A stretch of 64,000 bases of DNA from Sulfurospirillum sp. UCH001 (GTDB lineage: Bacteria > Campylobacterota > Campylobacteria > Campylobacterales > Sulfurospirillaceae). The stretch lies in the NCBI RefSeq assembly GCF_001548035.1, contig NZ_AP014723.1, forward strand, positions 682,001-746,000, read 5' to 3'. The translations under genes and the position numbers were made by a program. Of the stretch, positions 56,190 to 64,000 are shown piece by piece. Each line of letters begins with the position of its first letter. Positions within the stretch are counted from its first letter, which is position 1. Under the pieces are notes generated by a model. It was not told where the DNA came from, made no database searches, and saw only the letters and a list, made by a program, of their open reading frames with translations.

Positions 56190-56844
56190 AGCCAATGGCT
56201 TGAATATCAGCTATGGCAGGGACGAACCTATCATTACTGACGCAAGTATGCAAATTAAAGCACAAGAATTTGTTTTTATTACTGGCAAAAGTGGTAGCGG
56301 TAAATCAACCATCATTAAATCACTCTATGGTGAGCTTTTCCCAAATCGCGGTGAACTTAATGTGTGTGGCGTTGATTTTAAAAACATTAGCAGTTCTAAA
56401 CTCAATCTTTTACGCCGTTATTTAGGTGTTGTTTTTCAAGATTATAAACTCATTGATGAATGGACAGTAGAGCAAAACGTTATGCTTCCTCTTATCATTG
56501 GTGGATTTTCAAAAAGCGTGTGTATTAAACAAGCACATAAGCTTTTAAAGCATGTTAAATTATTACATAAAATTAACAAATACCCTTACGAGTTGAGTGG
56601 TGGTGAACAACAACGTGTTGCTATGGCAAGGGCATTAGCGCATAATCCTGTACTCATTTTAGCCGATGAGCCTACAGGTAATCTGGATAGTTATTCAAGT
56701 GAAGTGATTTGGAATTTGCTCAAAGGTGCAAAAGAGCACTTAGGAACGACTGTATTGGTTGTAACGCATAATATTCCTGCAACATTGGGAATTGATTATA
56801 AACACTATTTTTTAGAAGGTGGCGTCTTGCATGAGGTCAATTAA
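56173..56844 (+). CDS. ftsE: Cell division ATP-binding protein FtsE
   Basis: ABC-type ATPase of 223 residues, partner of FtsX. Walker A is [10 protein letters not shown] (about 37-46), the signature [15 protein letters not shown], Walker [13 protein letters not shown], and the switch histidine is in VVTHN. The FtsEX complex transmits ATP hydrolysis to periplasmic murein hydrolase regulators. The gene is embedded in the trmB-to-tyrS operon, overlapping trmB and ftsX. Confidence 0.93.
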   Translation: MEYVIKANGLNISYGRDEPIITDASMQIKAQEFVFITGKSGSGKSTIIKSLYGELFPNRGELNVCGVDFKNISSSKLNLLRRYLGVVFQDYKLIDEWTVEQNVMLPLIIGGFSKSVCIKQAHKLLKHVKLLHKINKYPYELSGGEQQRVAMARALAHNPVLILADEPTGNLDSYSSEVIWNLLKGAKEHLGTTVLVVTHNIPATLGIDYKHYFLEGGVLHEVN

Positions 56845-57640
56845 TAGCCATTTTTCCATTATGATTTCTGTTTTTGTTTTGCTCTTTTCGTTTCAATTTA
56901 CCAATGTTATTAAGAGTGTGGTCAATGATTATGCAAGTAAAATAGTCAATGATTATGCCATTGTGGTTGTCTCTTCCGCAGAATTAAAAGAAGAAGAACT
57001 AAAAAAGCAAATCCCTGAAATCGAGAGTTTGTCTGAAATTAGCAGTAAGAAGATTTTAGATCGACTGAAAAATGATATGTCTTCTAAAAATTTAGCACTT
57101 TTACAAGTAGCACTTCCAAAGTTTTACTCTTTAAAACTTGAATCTATTCCCAATAAAAAAAGGATAGAAGCGATTAAGCAAAAACTTTTAAGTATCAATA
57201 CGATTACGCGTATTGAAACATTTGCTAAAACGCATGAGAAGATGTTCAAAATGCTACAACTTCTTCAAGCAATGGTTTATATTTTTGCTTTCTTCGTTGC
57301 TTTTGTGGCAATTTTACTGATATTTAAACAGATTCGCATTTGGACGTATGAGCACAATCGACGTATGTCGATTATGACGCTTTTTGGTGCCTCATTTTTT
57401 ATGAAAAGTGCCATGTTATATCGTATGACGATTGTTGATTCCCTCTTTAGTTCATTCCTTGTATGTGCACTCTATACCATTGCCCCAAAATTGGGTGTTG
57501 TAAAAGATTTTGCAGCAGAACTGGATATTGTCATACCTGAGTTTAATATTGTCTTTGAGGGTGGTGTTTTGGTTGGTGCATCGCTTCTCTTTTCATTGCT
57601 TGCTGTAACTATCGTTGCTCGTAAGATTGGACGTGTATGA
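56831..57640 (+). CDS. ftsX: Cell division membrane protein FtsX
   Basis: Permease-like partner of FtsE, 269 residues. One N-terminal membrane segment (about 8-28) is followed by a periplasmic loop (about 30-150). Three further segments lie at about 155-180, 205-225 and 240-262. The ATG at 56831 has AAGGTGG upstream and overlaps the ftsE stop by 14 bases; GTG 56819 is an alternative. It overlaps the M23 gene by ATGA. The periplasmic loop would bind the EnvC-like protein encoded next. Confidence 0.88.
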   Translation: MRSINSHFSIMISVFVLLFSFQFTNVIKSVVNDYASKIVNDYAIVVVSSAELKEEELKKQIPEIESLSEISSKKILDRLKNDMSSKNLALLQVALPKFYSLKLESIPNKKRIEAIKQKLLSINTITRIETFAKTHEKMFKMLQLLQAMVYIFAFFVAFVAILLIFKQIRIWTYEHNRRMSIMTLFGASFFMKSAMLYRMTIVDSLFSSFLVCALYTIAPKLGVVKDFAAELDIVIPEFNIVFEGGVLVGASLLFSLLAVTIVARKIGRV

Positions 57641-58866
57641 AAAAATGGCTTTTAAGTGTGGCATGTTCTCTGCCACTGTTTCTTGTCGCAGCTCCTAATA
57701 CTGCACAAAAGATTGACGAAAAAGCAAAAACACTACAAGAAAAGCTTCAAACTGAAAAGCAGATTCATGGAAAACTACAAGATATTGCCAATGATATCGT
57801 AGAGGGCGAAAAAGAGATTGAGAAAATTAAAGACAAGATTGAGACGTTAAGTAAAACGATAGATGAATCTCAAGAAGCCATTCAACGTAAAAATGAGTAT
57901 TTGGATAAACTCACTAAAGATACGCAACAACTCTCTTCTCAAAAGAAAGATTTAGAGCAAAAAATTATTAAAATTATTGCAGAAGATTTCTCTTTTTATT
58001 TGGTATCAGATAGCGATTATTTAGACAATGAAGATGGCATATTAGTCGATGAAGTGCTCCAAAAAATGGACACGATTATGCGTAAAGAGTTTGGAAAACT
58101 CGCGAGCGACTATAAGCAGGTAAATGATCAGATCTATTCCCAAAGCCAAGAGATTAAAACCATCCATGGTGAAATTCAAAGTGCTAAAAATAAAAAAGAT
58201 GAGTTGCTTGCTTTAGAAAAAAAACGTGAAAGCTCTATTGTCGCACTTAATTCTAAAAAAGAGAGTTATAAAAAGCAGCTTGATGATATTCAAAAAGAGC
58301 GTGATGAAATTCGTACAACGCTTGAGCAACTTAAGATTATTAAAGTACAAGAAGATAGTAAACTCTTAGCAGAGAAAAATGCTGCTGCAAAACGAGATAA
58401 AGGACCGACAACAGTTGGTGGAGGAGACAACAGCATTCGTCAAATTGGCTCTTCTTACCAAAATAGTAACGTCAAAAAATATGTAGGCGAACGCACTATC
58501 GCACCTCTAGATAGTTACAGTGTAAAACGCAAATTTGGTGATTATGTTGATCCTATCTATAAAATTAAAATCTTTAACGAATCGGTTGTTTTAGCTTCCT
58601 CCACGCCAGATGCAACCGTCAAAAGTGTTCTTAATGGTAAAGTCATTTTTGCTAAAGACACTGCTTCTATGGAAAAAGTAGTTATTATCGAAAATGGGGA
58701 TGAAATCCATACCATTTACGCGCATCTCTCTAAAATTGCTCCAACCATCCAAGTAGGACAAAAAATAAAAAAAGGGTATGTCATAGGTCGTGTTGATAAT
58801 GATCTTACCTTTGAAGTGACTCAGAAGAATTTTCATATTGACCCACTAGAGCTGATTGCAAAGTAA
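57637..58866 (+). CDS. EnvC-like coiled-coil protein with degenerate LytM (M23) domain
   Basis: Periplasmic protein of 409 residues. Signal peptide (about 1-19), long coiled coil (about 22-255, Lys/Glu/Gln-rich), then a LytM domain (about 300-409). Active LytM enzymes need His and Asp in HxxxD and two histidines in HxH. Here the first motif is absent, and the last strand reads LTFEVTQ where LHFEV is usual. Only the histidine of YAHLS remains. It is thus probably inactive and, like E. coli EnvC, would activate amidases. The ATG overlaps ftsX, matching an FtsEX-EnvC module. Confidence 0.88.
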   Translation: MKKWLLSVACSLPLFLVAAPNTAQKIDEKAKTLQEKLQTEKQIHGKLQDIANDIVEGEKEIEKIKDKIETLSKTIDESQEAIQRKNEYLDKLTKDTQQLSSQKKDLEQKIIKIIAEDFSFYLVSDSDYLDNEDGILVDEVLQKMDTIMRKEFGKLASDYKQVNDQIYSQSQEIKTIHGEIQSAKNKKDELLALEKKRESSIVALNSKKESYKKQLDDIQKERDEIRTTLEQLKIIKVQEDSKLLAEKNAAAKRDKGPTTVGGGDNSIRQIGSSYQNSNVKKYVGERTIAPLDSYSVKRKFGDYVDPIYKIKIFNESVVLASSTPDATVKSVLNGKVIFAKDTASMEKVVIIENGDEIHTIYAHLSKIAPTIQVGQKIKKGYVIGRVDNDLTFEVTQKNFHIDPLELIAK

Positions 58867-58885
58867 CTTTTTAGGTCTTTTAGTG

Positions 58886-58891
58886 TAAAAT
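58886..58891 (+). promoter_or_regulatory. Possible -10 box for pyrH
   Basis: TAAAAT 43 bases before the proposed pyrH start, in the 67-base gap after the EnvC-like gene. The match is weak. Confidence 0.35.
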
Positions 58892-58912
58892 AGAGAAGTT
58901 TTCTATGCCTAG

Positions 58913-59653
<741 letters not shown>

Positions 59654-59662
59654 GGAAAAAGA

Positions 59663-59878
59663 ATGCAAAGAACAGAAGAAATTACAGCTAAAGCATTAGC
59701 GCGCGTTGGACAAGATCGTTATAAATTGGTTATGCTTGTTTCAAAGAGAGCAGATCAGTTGGCAAATGGTGCAGAACCATTGGTTAAAGCAGATAAAAAC
59801 AAACAAAAATTCACTGACATTGCACTTCTTGAAATTTCTGAAGGCAAAATTAGATTAGAATCTATCACTGATTTATAG
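59663..59878 (+). CDS. rpoZ: RNA polymerase omega subunit
   Basis: Small subunit (71 residues) that helps assemble beta-prime. The family segment [15 protein letters not shown] and the C-terminal [11 protein letters not shown] are visible. AAGGA lies 7 bases before the ATG. The gene ends in TAG, and the same reading frame continues through three codons into the spoT start. In E. coli rpoZ and spoT are also neighbours. Confidence 0.93.
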   Translation: MQRTEEITAKALARVGQDRYKLVMLVSKRADQLANGAEPLVKADKNKQKFTDIALLEISEGKIRLESITDL

Positions 59879-59887
59879 CAGTTTGAC

Positions 59888-62044
59888 TTGGAAGAGTTAG
59901 TCGAAATTGTAAAAGAGTGTAAGCGCTCTGATAAAGCAGTTGAACTCTTATACAAATATATCAAACCAACCCCCAATATTGAAAAAGCCGTTGCTTTTAC
60001 GATAGCCAAACATCAAGGGCAATATCGTAAAAGTGGCGAAGAGTATGTCATCCATCCTATCTTAGTGTGCGTTTTTGTAGCGTACTTAGGTGGTGATGAA
60101 TCGATGATTGTTGCTGGCTTATTGCACGATGTTGTTGAAGATACGTCTTGTTCAACTGAAGAAGTCAAAGCAATGTTTGGTGAAGAAGTAGGGCATTTGG
60201 TTGATGGGTTGACCAAAATTGTTGAAATCCGCGACATTGAACTTATACCATCTTCCTCAAATGATAAATTAGTTGCTTCGGCTCTCACATTTAGAAAAAT
60301 GCTGATAGCTTCTATTCGTGATGTGCGTGTTTTGGTCGTAAAGTTATGTGACCGTTTACATAACATGCTTACTCTTGCAGCACTTGATCCTGTCAAACAG
60401 CGTCGTATTGCGGAAGAGACTTTAGTTGTTTATGCTCCTATTGCCCATCGTTTGGGTATTTCTTCAATTAAAAATCTTTTAGAAGATCTAAGTTTTTACT
60501 ATGTTATGCCTAATGAATATAACAAAATTGATGGCTACATCAAAGAGCATGGGCAGCAACTTCAATTGCGTCTTAATCACTTTATCTCAAAGATTAAAAA
60601 TCACATGCTCAAAGAGGGCTTTATCGAGAGTGATTTTACAATACAAAAACGTATCAAACACTATTATTCTATTTACATGAAAATGCAACGCAAAGGCGTG
60701 AGTATCGAAGAAGTCCTAGATCTTTTAGCCATTCGTATTATTGTACGTACACCAATTGATTGTTACCGAGCGCTTGGTATTGTGCATCAACATTTTAAAC
60801 CGCTTATTTCACGGTTTAAAGATTATATTGCCATTCCTAAAGAAAATGGTTATCAAACCATTCATACCACGGTTTTTGATGATAAATCGATTGTTGAGTC
60901 TCAAATTAGAACGTACGATATGAATAAAACTGCTGAGTATGGCGTTGCAGCGCACTGGAAGTATAAATCTGGTGGACTTAACCCTAAACTTGATTGGCTC
61001 AATGAACTGAATAATCAAAACGAAGAGATTGAGAACATTGAAGATTTTTATGCCATCGCTAAAGATAATCTCTACAGTGAAGATATAGCAGTTTTCTCTC
61101 CAAAGGGTGATATTTTTACATTGCCTCGTGGTGCGACAGTACTTGACTTCGCGTATGAAGTTCATACAGAAGTTGGAACCTATGCCGATGAAGCCTATGT
61201 CAACAAACAAAAAGTGCCATTGCTTAGCGAGCTAAAAAATGGTGACATTGTACGCATCGTTACGTCTAAAGAGCCAAAATACCGCTGTAGTTGGGTCAAT
61301 AGTGTTAAAACAGGTAAGGCAAAAAGTACTATCCAAGCAAATTGTCGTCAGAAAATTAAAGAGATCAATCATAAAGTTTCCATCAAAATTCTTGCGCATA
61401 CGTTTGGTGTAGCTGAAAATAAAGTCGAAGCGTGGGTCGAACAAGAACACGCGATGAAAAAGATCTTTAGAATAGCGACAGACTCAATTTATTTACAAGA
61501 CGTGACCAATACATTAAAACTGTACGCGATGCAAGATACGCTTCTTTTCCCATTGTTGAAAAAAGATCGTTATCTTGTACGAAAACAGAAATTTGAAAAT
61601 ATTGTTATTTACTCAAATCATCATATTTCCAATGTCTATTTTGATTACTGCTGTCATCCTAAACGAGGGGATGATATTGTCGGATTTCAAAAAGGCAATG
61701 ATGTGTTCGTGCACCATAAACTCTGTGAGCGTGCTGCAATACTAATGGAAGAAAATGAACCAATGGTGTTTGTAAAATGGACCAGAGAAGCCCCAGATCG
61801 TTACAAATTGATTGTAAGCCTTGAGAATAAAAAGGGTTCTTTAGCCTCGTTTTTAGCTTATTTGGCTAAAATGCAGATTAATCTGGTGACCATTGAGCTT
61901 GGAAAAGCTGAAGATGAAGGACATGCAGATTATTTTGAGATGATTTTAGAATTGCCTGATAAAAATGTCAGTGCTGTTCGTGAAAACCTCAAAGGACGCT
62001 ACCGCGTGATCGAATTTGTTTCGGTCAATGATGCTTATAAATAA
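59888..62044 (+). CDS. spoT: Bifunctional (p)ppGpp synthetase/hydrolase
   Basis: Rel/SpoT enzyme of 718 residues that makes and degrades (p)ppGpp. The HD hydrolase domain keeps YVIHP, GLLHDVVEDT and KLCDRLHNM. The synthetase shows the RxKD motif RFKDYIA typical of bifunctional enzymes, ENGYQTIHT and ESQIRT. TGS (about 390-455), a helical/zinc-finger-like region and a C-terminal ACT domain (about 640-718) follow. The start is a TTG without a Shine-Dalgarno site, 9 bases after the rpoZ stop and in the same frame, so translation may depend on rpoZ. Confidence 0.95.
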   Translation: MEELVEIVKECKRSDKAVELLYKYIKPTPNIEKAVAFTIAKHQGQYRKSGEEYVIHPILVCVFVAYLGGDESMIVAGLLHDVVEDTSCSTEEVKAMFGEEVGHLVDGLTKIVEIRDIELIPSSSNDKLVASALTFRKMLIASIRDVRVLVVKLCDRLHNMLTLAALDPVKQRRIAEETLVVYAPIAHRLGISSIKNLLEDLSFYYVMPNEYNKIDGYIKEHGQQLQLRLNHFISKIKNHMLKEGFIESDFTIQKRIKHYYSIYMKMQRKGVSIEEVLDLLAIRIIVRTPIDCYRALGIVHQHFKPLISRFKDYIAIPKENGYQTIHTTVFDDKSIVESQIRTYDMNKTAEYGVAAHWKYKSGGLNPKLDWLNELNNQNEEIENIEDFYAIAKDNLYSEDIAVFSPKGDIFTLPRGATVLDFAYEVHTEVGTYADEAYVNKQKVPLLSELKNGDIVRIVTSKEPKYRCSWVNSVKTGKAKSTIQANCRQKIKEINHKVSIKILAHTFGVAENKVEAWVEQEHAMKKIFRIATDSIYLQDVTNTLKLYAMQDTLLFPLLKKDRYLVRKQKFENIVIYSNHHISNVYFDYCCHPKRGDDIVGFQKGNDVFVHHKLCERAAILMEENEPMVFVKWTREAPDRYKLIVSLENKKGSLASFLAYLAKMQINLVTIELGKAEDEGHADYFEMILELPDKNVSAVRENLKGRYRVIEFVSVNDAYK

Positions 62045-62065
62045 TCGAAGAAGGAAATAAGAGAT

Positions 62066-63277
62066 ATGGATATGCGGATTCAAAATGCGCTTAAAGAGAT
62101 CAAACGAGGTATTAGTGAGATCATCGATGAAGAGCGCGTTGTTACATTACTCAAAAATTATTTTGAAAAAGGCGAGACTTTCTTAGTCAAAGCTGGTTTT
62201 GACCCGACGGCTCCAGATCTTCACCTAGGACATACCGTATTGCTTCAAAAGATGGCATTACTTCAAAAATTTGGTGCAGTAGTTCAATTCCTTATTGGTG
62301 ACTTTACTGGAATGATTGGTGATCCAACAGGTAAAAATGAGACACGTAAGAAATTAACACGTGAAGTTGTTTTAGCAAACGCTCAAAGTTATAAAGATCA
62401 AGTTTTTAAAATTTTAGATCCAGAAAAAACTGTGGTTATGTTTAACTCAGAGTGGATTGAAGGGCTAGGCGCTGCTGGTCTAGTAGAACTTACTACCACA
62501 TTTAACGTAGCACGTATGCTTGAGCGTGAAGATTTTGAAAAACGCTATAAGTCTCAAACCCCTATCTCTATTAGTGAGTTTTTATATCCATTACTCCAAG
62601 GTTATGACAGTGTCGCGATGAAAAGTGACATTGAAATGGGTGGTACGGACCAGAAGTTTAACCTCTTAATGGGACGTCATTTACAACGTGCGTATAACAT
62701 TGGAAAAGAGCAAGCTGTTATTATGATGCCACTTCTTGAAGGACTTGATGGCGTCAATAAAATGAGTAAATCTTTAGGTAATTATATTGGTGTAACAGAT
62801 TCTCCAAGTGATATGTTCGGTAAGATGCTTAGTATCAGTGATGAATTGATGTGGCGTTATTATGAACTTCTCAGCACTAAATCACTGGAAGAAATTGCTA
62901 CACTCAAAGAAGAGGTTGAATCAGGTTCTGTGCATCCAAAACATGCGAAAGAGATGATTGCGTTAGAGATTATTGAGCGTTATCACAGTCAAGCTAAAGC
63001 ATTAGAAGCAAAAGCAGAGTTTGATCGTGTGCATTCTCAAAACGAGATTCCAACAGACATTGAAACTTTTATCATCAATGAATCTCCTCTCTGGATCGCA
63101 AAAGCGCTCGTAGATTGTGGACTGGAGTCTTCGACATCACAAGCAAGACGTGACATTAAACAAGGGGCTGTAAAGCTCGATCAAGAAAAAGTAGATGATG
63201 AGCAGCTACAGCTGGCATGTGGAGAGTATATTCTCCAAGTCGGTAAGCGCAAATTTGCTAGATTAAAGGTGCAATAA
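62066..63277 (+). CDS. tyrS: Tyrosyl-tRNA synthetase
   Basis: Class I synthetase charging tRNA-Tyr, 403 residues. The HIGH motif is HLGHT, the KMSKS motif is NKMSKSLGN, and the tyrosine-binding [19 protein letters not shown] segment is present. A C-terminal S4 RNA-binding domain (about 335-403) ends the protein. The long N-terminal lead and the KMSKS form place it in the TyrRZ-like group rather than the E. coli TyrS type. AAGGA precedes the ATG. The stop shares one base with the next start (TAATG). Confidence 0.95.
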   Translation: MDMRIQNALKEIKRGISEIIDEERVVTLLKNYFEKGETFLVKAGFDPTAPDLHLGHTVLLQKMALLQKFGAVVQFLIGDFTGMIGDPTGKNETRKKLTREVVLANAQSYKDQVFKILDPEKTVVMFNSEWIEGLGAAGLVELTTTFNVARMLEREDFEKRYKSQTPISISEFLYPLLQGYDSVAMKSDIEMGGTDQKFNLLMGRHLQRAYNIGKEQAVIMMPLLEGLDGVNKMSKSLGNYIGVTDSPSDMFGKMLSISDELMWRYYELLSTKSLEEIATLKEEVESGSVHPKHAKEMIALEIIERYHSQAKALEAKAEFDRVHSQNEIPTDIETFIINESPLWIAKALVDCGLESSTSQARRDIKQGAVKLDQEKVDDEQLQLACGEYILQVGKRKFARLKVQ

Positions 63278-64000
63278 TGTCATTAAATGCTCTAAAAATT
63301 GGCAAATATACAATTGAATATCCTATTGTTCAAGGTGGTATGGGACTTGGTATTAGCTGGGATAAACTTGCAGGAACAGTGAGTTTAGAAGGTGGTCTTG
63401 GTGTCATCAGTTCTGTTGGAACAGGATACTACAACAGCAACCATTTTAGTAAGAAAAACATTAATTCACGTCCTTTTGAGACAGAAAACTTCTACTCAAA
63501 AGAGGGGCTAAATGCTATCGTAGCAAATGCACGAAAGATTTGTGGTGACAAACCACTTGCCATGAATATTCTTTATGCTATTAATGATTACGAACGTGTT
63601 ATCAAAGATTCATGTGAAGCAGGTGTAGATATTATTATTACGGGAGCTGGACTTCCAACAAATATGCCTGAATTTACAGCGGACTATCCTGATGTTGCAT
63701 TAGTACCGATTGTTTCATCTGCAAAGGCTCTTAAAATTATTTGTAAACGTTGGACACAACGTTATAATCGCTTGCCTGATGCGATTGTCGTTGAAGGACC
63801 ACTGAGCGGTGGACATCAAGGTTTTACGTATGAGCAGTGTTCTCAAGAAGAGTATCAGCTCGAAAACTTGATAGCACCGATCAAAGAAGAGATTAAACTT
63901 TGGGGTGACTTTCCACTAATCGCTGCTGGTGGCGTATGGGATCATAACGATATTCTCAAAATGATTGCCTTGGGTGCAGATGGTGTTCAGATGGGAACTC
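63277..64000 (+). CDS. Nitronate monooxygenase-like FMN protein, 5' part
   Basis: The first 241 codons of a nitronate monooxygenase (2-nitropropane dioxygenase) family TIM-barrel. Seen: the N-terminal YPIVQGGMG, LGVISSVGTGYY, IIITGAGLPTN, VEGPLSGGHQGF with the family Gly-Gly-His, and the FMN-phosphate segment PLIAAGGVWD ... GADGVQMGT. The frame is open to the window end, so the C-terminus is missing. FabK-like enoyl-ACP reductases share this fold; the GGH motif favours the nitronate group. It starts one base inside the tyrS stop. Confidence 0.88.
   Translation, partial: MSLNALKIGKYTIEYPIVQGGMGLGISWDKLAGTVSLEGGLGVISSVGTGYYNSNHFSKKNINSRPFETENFYSKEGLNAIVANARKICGDKPLAMNILYAINDYERVIKDSCEAGVDIIITGAGLPTNMPEFTADYPDVALVPIVSSAKALKIICKRWTQRYNRLPDAIVVEGPLSGGHQGFTYEQCSQEEYQLENLIAPIKEEIKLWGDFPLIAAGGVWDHNDILKMIALGADGVQMGT

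Overview
This window comes from a mesophilic Campylobacterota (Epsilonproteobacteria), most probably Sulfurospirillum or a close relative. That placement is an inference. It rests on AT-rich coding, promoters with a strong TATAAT-like -10 and no clear -35, and gene order. As I remember it, several blocks match Campylobacter jejuni: HIT-pheS-pheT-aroA-ispH-rpsA-(Cj0892-like)-serA; rodA, then pseudouridine synthase-flpA-trmB-ftsE-ftsX-M23-pyrH-rpoZ-spoT-tyrS; and flgS beside a class V aminotransferase. A CowN-like gene suggests that the organism fixes nitrogen, although no nif gene lies in the window.

Layout. 1-1011 is the 3' part of argH. 1048-10834 is a HIT protein followed by a tightly coupled housekeeping operon (pheST, aroA, ispH, rpsA, a membrane-anchored protein, serA). 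11070-16448 is an efflux operon (TolC-like, membrane fusion protein, RND pump) whose pump is split into two reading frames. 16477-16957 is a small regulator, a coupled micro-ORF and a tandem-repeat operator. 17110-25477 holds efp, two chemoreceptors, a DJ-1 protein, a MutS7-type MutS with a fused HNH domain, and a small membrane protein. 25493-30320 holds a CvfB-like S1 protein, a flavoprotein, hemJ, cowN, a GGDEF-EAL protein and a baeRF-type protein. 30415-37123 (minus strand) is a cmeABC-type RND operon with an Old Yellow Enzyme gene at its end. 37303-40018 is a two-gene PAS/chemoreceptor unit and a Ser-rich protein. 40145-46055 is dnaE, flgS and a PLP enzyme. 46225-50852 is a potassium-uptake block (kup, trkH, trkA). 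50986-64000 is a secreted protein, one tRNA, rodA and the envelope/nucleotide/stringent-response operon from a pseudouridine synthase to tyrS, ending inside a nitronate monooxygenase-like gene.

How the genes work together. Operons are compact, with repeated ATGA or TAATG stop/start overlaps (pheS-pheT-aroA-ispH, tolC-like to MFP, ftsX to the M23 gene, tyrS to the last gene). FtsE, FtsX and a degenerate LytM protein form a likely cell-division hydrolase-control module. Three chemoreceptors, a PAS partner and FlgS point to a motile cell. Two complete RND systems point to export of toxic compounds.

No intergenic stretch exceeds 300 bases. The longest gaps are about 235 bases (10835-11069) and 217 bases (16893-17109), and both hold terminator, promoter or operator elements. 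I see no CRISPR array, insertion sequence, prophage or rRNA. The most interesting signals are a degenerate PheT editing domain, the split RND pump, the MutS7-HNH protein, a TTACATGTAA palindrome family used in terminator stems, the HTH/micro-ORF/tandem-operator unit, and an in-frame rpoZ-UAG-spoT junction.
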